The notes under the pieces were generated by a model. That model had not been told where the DNA came from. It worked only from the letters and a program-made list of their open reading frames with translations, and did no database searches. From Syntrophaceae bacterium (GTDB lineage Bacteria; Desulfobacterota; Syntrophia; Syntrophales; UBA2192), in contig JABLXY010000002.1 in NCBI GenBank assembly GCA_013177795.1, forward strand, positions 248,001 to 312,000: DNA of 64,000 bases, in the 5' to 3' direction. The translations under genes were made by a program, and so were the position numbers. Below, one piece after another: positions 55,852 to 63,731 of this stretch. Position 1 is the first letter of the stretch. Each line of letters begins with the position of its first letter.

Positions 55852-56847
55852 ATGGAATCGAGCGCCAGACAGCACATGCTCAGCCGCCTCAAGAAAGCGG
55901 GGGGCGGATGGGTGTCCGGGGAGGAGCTGAGCCGCGAGCTGCGGATTTCCCGGACCGCCGTGTGGAAGCATGTCTGCAGCCTCCGCAGCGAGGGCTATGT
56001 CATCGAATCCTCCACGCGAAAAGGCTACCTGCTCCGGGAATCCCTGGACAGGCTCGTTCCCTCGGAGATCGAGGCCTCCCTCCGCACGGCGCGCCTGGGC
56101 CGCCGTATCGTTTGCGAGCGGGAAGTGGACTCGACGAACCGGCTGGCCAGGGACCTGGCGATCGCAGGGGCCGCCGAAGGGACGGTCGTCATTGCCGAGT
56201 CACAGACGGCGGGGCGGGGCAGAATGGGGCGCAGCTGGTTTTCCCCCGCCGGCGAGGGGATCTACCTGTCGCTGCTGCTGAGGCCGCGGTTCCAGCCGGC
56301 CGAGGCGCCGAAGACGACCCTGCTGGCCGGTGTCGCCCTGGCGGAAGCGCTCATCCCGATCGTCCCGGGCCGCGTGAGCATCAAGTGGCCGAACGACGTC
56401 CTGGCGGGCGGGAAAAAAGTCGCCGGCATCCTCGTCGAGGCCGCCGCGGAGATCGACGCCATCGACTACCTGATCATCGGCGTGGGGATCAACGTCAACA
56501 CGCCCCGCCGGCGCTTCCCCCCCGAGCTGCGGGAACGGGCGACGTCGCTTGCGGCCGAGGCCGTCCGTCCCGTGAGCCGCGCGGAGGTCCTCGCCGACTT
56601 TCTCGGGCGCTTCGAGAGCCACTACGACCGTGCCGCGCGCGAAGGGTTCGGCCCCGTGATCCGGCGCTGGAGGGAACTCTCCGACATGGCGGGCAGGCGG
56701 GTGCGGGTGCGCTCGTTCGACCGGTGCCTCGAGGGCATCATCTCGGGGATCGGCGATGACGGCGCACTCGTGCTGACCGGGGCGGACGGCACCGTCGAGC
56801 ACGTCATCGCGGGGGATGTGGAGTACATCCAAGAGGCGAAGGGCTAA
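55852..56847 (+). CDS. birA: Bifunctional biotin-protein ligase / biotin operon repressor
   Basis: BirA attaches biotin to carboxylase carrier proteins and represses biotin genes. The 331-residue product has an N-terminal winged helix (WVSGEELSRELRISRTAVWK). The catalytic domain shows STNRLARDLA, ESQTAGRGRMGRSWFSP with the biotinoyl-AMP loop, and KWPNDVLAGGKKVAGILVEA. A C-terminal SH3-like domain follows. The operator directly upstream confirms the regulatory function. The ATG at 55852 fits the family N-terminus. bioYMN lies downstream. Confidence 0.95.
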   Translation: MESSARQHMLSRLKKAGGGWVSGEELSRELRISRTAVWKHVCSLRSEGYVIESSTRKGYLLRESLDRLVPSEIEASLRTARLGRRIVCEREVDSTNRLARDLAIAGAAEGTVVIAESQTAGRGRMGRSWFSPAGEGIYLSLLLRPRFQPAEAPKTTLLAGVALAEALIPIVPGRVSIKWPNDVLAGGKKVAGILVEAAAEIDAIDYLIIGVGINVNTPRRRFPPELRERATSLAAEAVRPVSRAEVLADFLGRFESHYDRAAREGFGPVIRRWRELSDMAGRRVRVRSFDRCLEGIISGIGDDGALVLTGADGTVEHVIAGDVEYIQEAKG

Positions 56848-56972
56848 GGGCGAAAGGCGAAGGGATTCAGGCAGACGAAGATGGGCGAAAGGCAAAAGGC
56901 AAAAGGCAAAAGGCAAAAGGCAAAAGGCAAAAGCAAGGAAGTCCCCTCTGATTGCCCTGAGCCCTTCGCCCA
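56848..56972. repeat. Heptad array between birA and bioY (AAAAGGC units)
   Basis: After the birA stop come heptamers of the GGGCGAA/AGGCGAA type, then about six tandem AAAAGGC copies (56887-56935), then a partial complementary arm (CCTGAGCCCTTCGCCC). It is the longest uniform heptamer array in the window. Confidence 0.75.
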
Positions 56973-56993
56973 TGGCATGAAGGATTATCACCC

Positions 56994-57530
56994 ATGACGA
57001 CTGACCGGTTATCGACAAGAGGAATGATCTACGCCTCGCTGTTCGGGGCGCTCACGGCGATGGGGGCGCTCGTCTCGATTCCCCTGCAGCCGGTGCCCGT
57101 GACCCTCCAGACGCTGTTTCTCTACCTGGCAGGCTCGCTTCTCGGGGGGGGCCTCGGGGCGCTCAGCCAGCTGATCTACCTCGTCCTCGGCGTGATCGGC
57201 CTCCCGGTGTTCTCGGGCGGCAAGGCGGGCCTGGGAGTCTTCTTGGGCCCCACGGGGGGCTACCTCGTCGGGTTCGTGGCCGGCGCCTACGTGACGGGCA
57301 AGATCGTCCGGTGGCGGGAAAACCCAGGGCTCGTCTGGGTCGTCTTCGCCATGCTGGCCGGCACGGCCGCCGTCTACGCCCTGGGCGTTCTCCAGCTCGT
57401 CGCGGTCGGCAAGCTCTCCGTGGGAAAAGCCGCCGCCGTCGGCGTGCTGCCTTTTCTGCCGGGCGATGCGCTCAAGATCGCCGCCGCTGCGTTCATCACT
57501 CTCAGGGTCAGGGACAGGGTCCGGATATGA
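56994..57530 (+). CDS. bioY: Biotin ECF transporter substrate-binding protein BioY
   Basis: BioY is the S-component that binds biotin in the inner membrane. The 178-residue product has six hydrophobic segments and the BioY signatures LVSIPLQPVPVTLQTLFLYL, VIGLPVFSGGKAGLGVFLGP and TGGYLVGFVAGAYVTG. Its stop overlaps the bioM start (ATGA). Together with bioM and bioN it forms a complete dedicated transporter, so the cell can import biotin. Confidence 0.95.
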   Translation: MTTDRLSTRGMIYASLFGALTAMGALVSIPLQPVPVTLQTLFLYLAGSLLGGGLGALSQLIYLVLGVIGLPVFSGGKAGLGVFLGPTGGYLVGFVAGAYVTGKIVRWRENPGLVWVVFAMLAGTAAVYALGVLQLVAVGKLSVGKAAAVGVLPFLPGDALKIAAAAFITLRVRDRVRI

Positions 57531-58369
57531 TCGAGGCAAGAGGGCTGACGACCCGATACGACCCGAAGGCCCCCCCCGTGCTTCGGGAGGTGAGCCTCGA
57601 GATCCCCGAGGGGCAGTACCTGGCCCTCATCGGCCCCAACGGGTGCGGCAAGACGACCCTGGTGAAGCACTTCAATGCCCTGCTCGTCCCGCAGGAGGGG
57701 GAGGTCCTGGTCGACGGCCTCAGCACGAAAGACCCGAAGGCCCACCGCGAGATCCGCCGCCGCGTGGGCATGGTCTTCCAGAACCCCGACAACCAGATCG
57801 TCGGGATGACCGTCGAGGAGGACGTGGCCTTCGGGCCGGGCAACCTCGGCCTTGCGCCCTCGGAGATCCGGGGGCGGGTCGGTGTGGCCCTCGAGATGGT
57901 GGGGATGCTGCGGCTTGCCAAGCGCGCCCCCCACTCGCTTTCGGGCGGCGAGAAGCGGCTCGTGGCCATCGCGGGCGTGCTCGCCATGAGGCCGGCCTAC
58001 GTGATCCTCGACGAGCCCACCTCCTACCTCGACCCGGCGGGGCGAGAGCGGGTCCTCAACGTCCTCTGGGATCTCCGCCAGGAGGGCATTGCGGTCATCC
58101 ACGTCACGCACAGCATGGAGGAGATCGTCGAGGCCGACCGTGTCGTCGTCATGAGCGGCGGCAGGATTGTGCGCGACGGCGTCCCGAGGGACGTTTTCCG
58201 GGAGGCCGATGCCCTGCGGGCCATCGGGCTCGCCACGCCCCAGGTCACGGAGCTGATGGGGCGGCTCCGGGACCGGGGCTGCGGGGTGCGGCCCGACGTC
58301 CTCTCCGTGGACGAGGCGCTTCGCGAAATCACCGCCCTCCTCGGGCAGGCGGCGGGAGGGAGCCGGTGA
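57527..58369 (+). CDS. bioM: Biotin ECF transporter ATPase BioM (CbiO/EcfA family)
   Basis: The energising ATPase of the biotin transporter has 280 residues. It shows Walker A LIGPNGCGKTTLVKHF, the Q-loop MVFQNPDNQIVGMTVEEDVA typical of ECF ATPases, the signature LSGGEKRLVAIAG, Walker B YVILDEPTSYLDP and the His switch VIHVTHSM. It overlaps bioY and bioN by a few bases on each side. Confidence 0.93.
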   Translation: MIEARGLTTRYDPKAPPVLREVSLEIPEGQYLALIGPNGCGKTTLVKHFNALLVPQEGEVLVDGLSTKDPKAHREIRRRVGMVFQNPDNQIVGMTVEEDVAFGPGNLGLAPSEIRGRVGVALEMVGMLRLAKRAPHSLSGGEKRLVAIAGVLAMRPAYVILDEPTSYLDPAGRERVLNVLWDLRQEGIAVIHVTHSMEEIVEADRVVVMSGGRIVRDGVPRDVFREADALRAIGLATPQVTELMGRLRDRGCGVRPDVLSVDEALREITALLGQAAGGSR

Positions 58370-59157
58370 AGACCCTTCTCCTCGGACAGTACGTCCCCGG
58401 GGACTCGCCGGTGCACCGGCTCGACCCGAGGGTGAAGATCGTCGCGACGCTGCTGGCGAGCATCGTCATCCTGAACGCGGGCGCCGCCGAGAGCCTCGCC
58501 GTGACGGCCTTCCTGCTGGCGGCGGCGGCGCTCGCCGGCCTCTCCGGCGGCCGGATGATGGGGGCGCTCAGGCCCCTGGCGTGGTTCTTTGCGCTGCTCT
58601 TCGGGCTGCACCTGTTCTTCACCGACGGGCGGCCGATCGTCGCCGCCCTCCCGGCGGTCACCTGGGAGGGGCTGTGGCGGGGGACGGCTGTGACCTGGCA
58701 GTTCGTCGCCCTCGTCGTGTGCGCCGCGATCCTCACGATGACGACGGACCCTTCCGGGCTCGTGGGGGGCTTCGAGAGGCTGCTCCGGCCCTTCAGCCGC
58801 CTCGGCCTGCCGTCCCACGATCTGGCCGTCATGGTCTCCGTGGCGCTGCGGTTCGTCCCCACCCTGCTCGAGGAGGTGGAGCGCATGCGGGAGGCCCAGG
58901 TCGCCCGGGGCGCCGATTTCGGCGCCGGCGGCCCCGTGAGGCGGCTCCGGAAGGCGGCCTCCCTCGTCATCCCCCTGATCCTCTGCACGTTCCGCCGCGC
59001 CGACGAGCTTGCCCTGGCCATGGAGGGCCGGGGCTATCACCGGGGGCCCCGCACCTACCTGCACGAGCTGAAGCTCACCCGGGCCGACTACGCCGCCCTC
59101 CTGGCCGTCACGGCATTCCTGATCGGCGTCGAGGCCCTGCGGTTCCTTCCCCTCTGA
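58366..59157 (+). CDS. bioN: Biotin ECF transporter transmembrane protein BioN (EcfT family)
   Basis: The 263-residue T-component couples BioM to BioY. It starts at a GTG overlapping the bioM stop. It has SPVHRLDPRVKIVATLLASI at the start, several membrane segments and the EcfT coupling helix with an Ala-Arg-Gly triad (AQVARGADFG) and AMEGRGYHRG. Order and overlap make a single bioYMN transcript. Confidence 0.93.
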   Translation: MKTLLLGQYVPGDSPVHRLDPRVKIVATLLASIVILNAGAAESLAVTAFLLAAAALAGLSGGRMMGALRPLAWFFALLFGLHLFFTDGRPIVAALPAVTWEGLWRGTAVTWQFVALVVCAAILTMTTDPSGLVGGFERLLRPFSRLGLPSHDLAVMVSVALRFVPTLLEEVERMREAQVARGADFGAGGPVRRLRKAASLVIPLILCTFRRADELALAMEGRGYHRGPRTYLHELKLTRADYAALLAVTAFLIGVEALRFLPL

Positions 59158-59200
59158 CGGCGGCTCACGGCCCCCGCCCGGCCTGATCCCGCATCTCCGG

Positions 59201-59229
59201 TTGCAGTTCGCGAAAAAGAGGTTTATATA
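59201..59229 (+). promoter_or_regulatory. Putative promoter of rnd
   Basis: TTGCAG (59201-59206) and TATATA (59224-59229) are 17 bases apart. It sits just upstream of the ATG at 59261 and argues against the upstream in-frame TTG at 59201 as the start. Confidence 0.5.
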
Positions 59230-59260
59230 CAAACCCGAAGAAACCTGTCAGGCGGGCTGC

Positions 59261-60148
59261 ATGAAGGGCAAGTGGCTGTGGGTGGACGCCAAGCAAAAAC
59301 TTTCGAAAGTCCGGGATGACATCGAGGGCTCCCCGGTCATCGCCATCGACACGGAGTACGATTCGTTCCGCTATTTCAGGGAGAAGCTCTGCCTGCTGCA
59401 GATCGGGACGGAGCAGCGCATCTACCTCATCGACCCCCTTGACACGGCCATGGATCTGTCCTTTCTCGGCGGGGTCTTTGCCAACCCGAACCAGGTCAAG
59501 GTCATCCACGCCGGAGACAACGACATCCGGATCCTGAACCGGGATTACGGCTTCGAGTTCGCCAACGTCTTCGACACGCACCGGGCGGCCTGCCTGCTGG
59601 GGTCCAACCACCTGTCCCTTTCCTCCGTCATCGAGCAATACCTGGGCCTGCGTCTCGAGAAGCCCAAGAAGATGCAGCGATCCCGCTGGGAGAAGCGCCC
59701 CCTGACGGAGGACCAGCTCCACTACGCCGTCGAGGACACCCAGCACCTCATCCCGCTGTACCGGAGGCTCAACGCGGAGATCGAGGCGAAGGGCCTCCAA
59801 TGGCAGGCGGCGCGGGCCTTCGAGGGGATCGCCGCCGTGCGGTGGTCCGAGAAGAAGTTCAACCTCCGCGGCTACCGGGGAATCCCGGGCTACGACACGC
59901 TTTCCGCCGAGAAGAAACGGCGCCTGCGCGACCTGTACCGCTGGCGGTTCCGCAAGGCCCAGGAGACGAACACGGCCCGTTTCATGATCCTATCGGACCA
60001 AGACCTCTTCGACATCGCGAAGACCGATTCCCTCTCCCTCGACGGCCTGGTCCGCAGCGGGGGCCTCTCACCCAAGAAGGCGAAAATCTACGGAAAGGAA
60101 ATCCTGGGCATCCTGATTTCGGGAGACGCCGAGGAAAAATCCCGCTAG
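59261..60148 (+). CDS. rnd: Ribonuclease D
   Basis: RNase D is a 3'-5' exoribonuclease that trims tRNA and other RNAs. The 295-residue product has DEDDy motifs: IAIDTEYDSFRYF (Exo I), VIHAGDNDIRIL (Exo II) and LHYAVEDTQHLIPLY (Exo III with Tyr). A C-terminal HRDC-like part follows (LRDLYRWRFRKAQETN). It is shorter than E. coli RNase D, which has two HRDC domains. The start at 59261 was chosen over a TTG that falls within the promoter. Confidence 0.92.
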   Translation: MKGKWLWVDAKQKLSKVRDDIEGSPVIAIDTEYDSFRYFREKLCLLQIGTEQRIYLIDPLDTAMDLSFLGGVFANPNQVKVIHAGDNDIRILNRDYGFEFANVFDTHRAACLLGSNHLSLSSVIEQYLGLRLEKPKKMQRSRWEKRPLTEDQLHYAVEDTQHLIPLYRRLNAEIEAKGLQWQAARAFEGIAAVRWSEKKFNLRGYRGIPGYDTLSAEKKRRLRDLYRWRFRKAQETNTARFMILSDQDLFDIAKTDSLSLDGLVRSGGLSPKKAKIYGKEILGILISGDAEEKSR

Positions 60149-60291
60149 GCCCCTTCCCTGTCAGCGGCAACGTGGCGCGCGGGGCGGCCGCCGCCTACGC
60201 ACGCCCTCCCGTTGGGGATGAGGGGGGTGGGGTTGCACGGCCCCTCCGGCGAGGGGATGGGGGAAATCGTGATGACGGGCTCCGTGGTCCT

Positions 60292-61026
60292 TCACGGACG
60301 GGCTGCGTCCCCGGCCCGGAGGGAGATGCCCGGCTTGCCGGTCCGGGAAGGTCTGTCGTCGGGGTTGAGCATCAGCACGGCGTAGGCCCCGAACCGGCCG
60401 TCGTGGCTGAGGCTCAGATCCAGCGTCGTGCGCTTCCCCTGGTAGTACAGGCGGGGCGGGCCGGGACGGCCTCCCGACTCGGTCCGGCGGATTTCCATTT
60501 CCTTCGGGTTCCAGCCCATGTGCGCGGCGACACAGCGTTTGAGGGCCTCGCGGACGATGCGGGATTCCACTTCGAGGGAATCCACGCCTCTCAGTTCAGG
60601 CAGGACTTCCACCCGCCAGAAGATGTAATCGAAGTACTCCTCCCCCTCCGAAAGGGCCAGGGCGTGGATGTACGTGCAGCGGCGGTAGATCCGCAGGGGG
60701 ACCGGCCCCTCGGGGGTCAGCACGGCCCCCTCGACGGGGGGGTTGCAGGTCCCGGCGTCCGTCGAGGTGCCGCGGAGACCGTAGTCGTCCAGGTGGACCT
60801 CGAAGTTCCGGGGGATGAAGGGCAGGGCCGGGTCCTTCTTTGCGAGCACCTTGAAGGCGGCCTCTTTTCCGGCCCAGAGCGCCCAAAGAAGAACGTCAGG
60901 CTCCGGGAAGCTTCCGATGCGCCTCCGCTCAGCGGGGGTGAACACCCGGTTGACGTACCGGGAGTCCCGGCTCTTCTCCCTGCTGTGGAGTTCCGTCAAA
61001 TCCACGATGTCGTTGCCGACTCTCAA
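60292..61026 (-). CDS. 4'-phosphopantetheinyl transferase superfamily protein
   Basis: This enzyme would transfer 4'-phosphopantetheine from CoA to a carrier protein, most likely the ACP encoded at 62049. The 244-residue product starts MRVGNDIVDLTELHSREKS and has LWALWAGKEAAFKVLAKK with the Mg-binding Glu/Lys, and the late LSLSHDGRFGAYAV. The start is a TTG at 61026 behind GGAGGAGAGG and lies inside the 3' end of plsC (98-base overlap). The central part (about 75-140) is longer than in AcpS. Confidence 0.85.
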   Translation of the reverse strand: MRVGNDIVDLTELHSREKSRDSRYVNRVFTPAERRRIGSFPEPDVLLWALWAGKEAAFKVLAKKDPALPFIPRNFEVHLDDYGLRGTSTDAGTCNPPVEGAVLTPEGPVPLRIYRRCTYIHALALSEGEEYFDYIFWRVEVLPELRGVDSLEVESRIVREALKRCVAAHMGWNPKEMEIRRTESGGRPGPPRLYYQGKRTTLDLSLSHDGRFGAYAVLMLNPDDRPSRTGKPGISLRAGDAARP

Positions 61027-61750
61027 AATACCTCTCCTCCATCCGGGACAGCTTCCGGATGATCTGCCCGGCATAGTCCCTCTGGGCCTTGAGACCGTCG
61101 TACGCGAGCCTCTCGGGTTCGAAGACGTCCGCGGCCATGGTGAAGGTGTCGCCCGGCTCCGGGATGGAGCTCCACGTCGCCTGGCGATCACCCCGCATGT
61201 AAATGCACAGAATCTTGATTCGGTCAAGGTTTTTCACGAACCGGCCCACACCGTAGGCGAAATTCTCCGTGTCGATCCGCCCCGTCCGGGAACGGCCACC
61301 CTCGGGAAACACGAGGATCGAGTGACCCGTGTTCAGCAGGTAATCGCACTTTTCGAGGGTCCGTCTCACCTCCTCGCGGTCCCCGCCCCGCGTGATGGGG
61401 ATGCACTTCATGAGGTAGCAGACGGCCGTGTCGAGGGGGTTGCGGTTGAAGTTGCGCCTCTCCGGGAGGTTCCACGGGAATCGCCGGTATCGCAACAGGT
61501 AGTGCCACCACGGCAGCATCGCAAAGGCGATGAACGCCGAGTCGATGAGCGTCAGGTGGTTGGCACAGATGAGCCAGCCGCCGTCGTGACGGCTGAAGTG
61601 CTCCCTGCACTGCCGCCGGAAGGCCTTCAGGTCCCGGAACCGGTAGCCCATCAGCCGGATAACGGCGGCAACGAGGGGGATGTAGAGGAACGCGGCCAAA
61701 AGGCTCAGCACCTGCTGAACCGCCAGCCACCGTTGATCGCTTCTGTCCAT
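60929..61750 (-). CDS. 1-acyl-sn-glycerol-3-phosphate acyltransferase-like protein
   Basis: The PlsC-type acyltransferase has NHLTLIDSAFIAFAM with the catalytic HX4D, and FPEGGRSRTGRID, with an N-terminal membrane segment (VLSLLAAFLYIPLVAAVIRL). From the ATG at 61750 it has 273 residues; a GTG at 61783 is also possible. The last ~30 residues overlap the transferase gene and look non-conserved. Its place in an ACP/ketosynthase cluster suggests it uses the special acyl-ACP made here rather than ordinary phospholipid synthesis. Confidence 0.82.
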   Translation of the reverse strand: MDRSDQRWLAVQQVLSLLAAFLYIPLVAAVIRLMGYRFRDLKAFRRQCREHFSRHDGGWLICANHLTLIDSAFIAFAMLPWWHYLLRYRRFPWNLPERRNFNRNPLDTAVCYLMKCIPITRGGDREEVRRTLEKCDYLLNTGHSILVFPEGGRSRTGRIDTENFAYGVGRFVKNLDRIKILCIYMRGDRQATWSSIPEPGDTFTMAADVFEPERLAYDGLKAQRDYAGQIIRKLSRMEERYFESRQRHRGFDGTPQQGEEPGLPVRQPGVHPR

Positions 61751-61882
61751 CTTTCGTTCTATTTGTGCTTCTCTTTCCTTCACTTCGCAGGTGCTGATGG
61801 TACGGCGAAGCGATGAAGTTGGGAAGTTCGGAGAAACGGGGATTGCACGAGTGGCTTTCGGCTTTTCCGAACTGCACAGCTT

Positions 61883-62020
61883 CCCGAATCCAGCGACAAG
61901 AAGCTGAAACGCCCTTAGAACGGGTCATTGCGAGCACCCGCAGGGTGCGCGGCAATCTCATGAAAAGGGCGAGATCGCCACGCTTCGCTCGCGATGACGT
62001 GGGTTATCGCTGGATCCGGG
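61883..62020. mobile_element. 138-bp MITE-like palindromic element, copy 2
   Basis: Ends CCCGAATCCAGCGACAAG and, on the other strand, CCCGGATCCAGCGATAAC. The internal inverted pair is GTCATTGCGAGC and GCTCGCGATGAC. It is closely similar to 54699-54837. On both sides lie arms of a heptad hairpin (left GAAGTTGGGAAGTTCGGAG at 61811-61829, right AACTTTTCAACTTCCCGGCT), so it was inserted into, or next to, that repeat. Confidence 0.8.
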
Positions 62021-62048
62021 AACTTTTCAACTTCCCGGCTTCCGCAGT

Positions 62049-62297
62049 CTACGCTGCCTTCTTCAGGATGATCTCGACGGCGTCGCCGATCGTCCGGATC
62101 TTGTCCGCCTCGTCGTCGTCGATGGAGATGCCGAAGACGTCCTCGCACTTGATCACCACGTCCACGAGGCGCGCGGAGTTGACCTTCAGGTCGTTGAGGA
62201 TGTGGGTGTCCTTCGTCGCCGTGTCGAGCAGCTCGGGGTTCTTCGTGTACAGCTTGAGGATGTTGCACAGCTCCTGGAAAATCTTCTTCTCGTCCAT
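62049..62297 (-). CDS. Acyl carrier protein with atypical pantetheine site
   Basis: The 82-residue acidic four-helix protein has the ACP pattern (LDTATKDTHILNDLKVNSAR, then LVDVVIKCEDVFGISIDDDE). The serine that should carry the phosphopantetheine is in VNSARLVD rather than the usual DSL. That fits a specialised rather than the housekeeping AcpP. The start at 62297 follows GGAG. It lies between the ketosynthase and the acyltransferase. Confidence 0.8.
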   Translation of the reverse strand: MDEKKIFQELCNILKLYTKNPELLDTATKDTHILNDLKVNSARLVDVVIKCEDVFGISIDDDEADKIRTIGDAVEIILKKAA

Positions 62298-62317
62298 GTC
62301 AGACTCCTTCAATAGAA

Positions 62318-62452
62318 TAGAATGGCTAGGGGCAAAGGGCTCAAAGCCGGGGGAAATCCAAAGAAGTTCTCTGCCCCCCGGCCCTTCGCCTTTTGCCAGT
62401 CGCCTTAGGCCCGTTTCATTTGCCCTGGGCATTGCGCTATTCGCCTTAAGCC
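62318..62452. repeat. Heptad-type degenerate repeat between ketosynthase and ACP genes
   Basis: The left part is G/A-rich (AGGGGCAAAGGGCTCAAAGC). The right part is a run of CGCCTTTTGCC, CGCCTTAGGCC and TTCGCCTTAAGCCC units. The pattern is the AAGGCAA heptamer family in inverted orientation. Confidence 0.55.
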
Positions 62453-62453
62453 C

Positions 62454-63731
62454 TCAGCCGTCCCATCGTTTGAATATCATGCAGCTGTTCACGTCGCCGA
62501 AGCCGAAGCCGGCCTTGGCGAAGATCTTCACCTTGGGGTCTTCGATCATCTCCTGCGGGATCCGCGGGGCGAAGTCGGCGATCTCGGGGTGCACGTCCTC
62601 GCAGTTCACCGACGGGTGGATGAACCCCTTGTGGAGCTGCAGCACCACGCCCACGGACTCCACGGCCCCGGCCCCGCCGAGGCAGTGGCCCACGAGCGAC
62701 TTGGTCGCGTTGATCCAGGGGAAGGTGGCCGGCGTCCGCTCGAGCGCGACGGCCCAGTTCTTCACCTCGTGGGGGTCGGCGAAGGTGGCCGTCAGGTGCC
62801 CGTTGACGGCGTCCACGTCGGCGACGGAGATCCCCGCGTCGGCCACGGCCGCGCGGATGCACCGCTGGACGCTCTCGGGGTTGGGAGCGGTCATGGACCC
62901 TCCGTTGCGGTGCCCGCCGCAGTTGACGGCCCCGCCCAGAAGCTCGGCGTAGATCCTCGCGCCCCGCTTCCGGGCCGTTTCCAGGTCCTCGAGGATCAGG
63001 GCGCCGGCGCCCGAGCCGGGCACGAAGCCGGCCGCCGTGGCGCTCATGGGGCGGGAGGCCTTTTCGGGGGCGTCGTTGAACTTCCGGCACAGCACGCGCA
63101 TCGCGTCGAAGCCCGCCCAGATGTAGGGGGAGGATCCCTCGGAGCCCCCGGCGATCATCCGCTTCGCCAGCCCGCAGCGGATGCGCAGCATGGCGTCGAT
63201 GATGGCCTCGTTGCCCGTGCTGCAGGCCGACGAGTTGGAGGTCACCTGGTTGCCCAAGGCGAGCAGCCCGGCGATCTTCGCGCTCGTGGAGCTGTTCATG
63301 ACCATCTGGACGACCGTGCTCCCGAGGCGCCGGATCTGGCGGTCGTTGACCTTCGGGACGACCTGGCCGGCGATGGTGTCCATGCCGCCGATCCCGGATC
63401 CCATGATGGCCCCCGTGTCCCAGTCCACCGCGGCGCTGTCCGGCCGGGGCACGGAGAACCCCGCGTCGCGCCACGCGTCGATGGCGGCGATGCAGGCGTA
63501 GCCGATGTTGTCGTTGACCGAGAGCAAATCCTCGGCGTCGAAGTACTGGTCGCGAAGCGCCTCGTAGTTCTGCGGGACCCCCCCGACCTGGCAGGCAAAC
63601 CCCAGCTCCTTGAGGTGCGGGATATACCGGATCCCCGAGCGGCCCTCGCGCAGGGCGCGTTCGTATTCGGCAAGGCCATGACCGTTGGGGGCCATGATCC
63701 CCAGGCCCGTGATCACAATCCTCGTTCTCAT
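62454..63731 (-). CDS. Beta-ketoacyl-ACP synthase II-like ketosynthase
   Basis: This condensing enzyme has 425 residues. The thiolase-fold start is RIVITGLGIMAPNGHGLAEY. The nucleophile is the Cys of NSSACSTGNEAI. The first catalytic His lies in VNGHLTATFADPHE, where FabF has NAHGTST, and the second in SLVGHCLGGAGAVE. The changed first motif points to a specialised KS. Its start overlaps the stop of the upstream dehydratase gene (ATGA). Confidence 0.9.
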   Translation of the reverse strand: MRTRIVITGLGIMAPNGHGLAEYERALREGRSGIRYIPHLKELGFACQVGGVPQNYEALRDQYFDAEDLLSVNDNIGYACIAAIDAWRDAGFSVPRPDSAAVDWDTGAIMGSGIGGMDTIAGQVVPKVNDRQIRRLGSTVVQMVMNSSTSAKIAGLLALGNQVTSNSSACSTGNEAIIDAMLRIRCGLAKRMIAGGSEGSSPYIWAGFDAMRVLCRKFNDAPEKASRPMSATAAGFVPGSGAGALILEDLETARKRGARIYAELLGGAVNCGGHRNGGSMTAPNPESVQRCIRAAVADAGISVADVDAVNGHLTATFADPHEVKNWAVALERTPATFPWINATKSLVGHCLGGAGAVESVGVVLQLHKGFIHPSVNCEDVHPEIADFAPRIPQEMIEDPKVKIFAKAGFGFGDVNSCMIFKRWDG

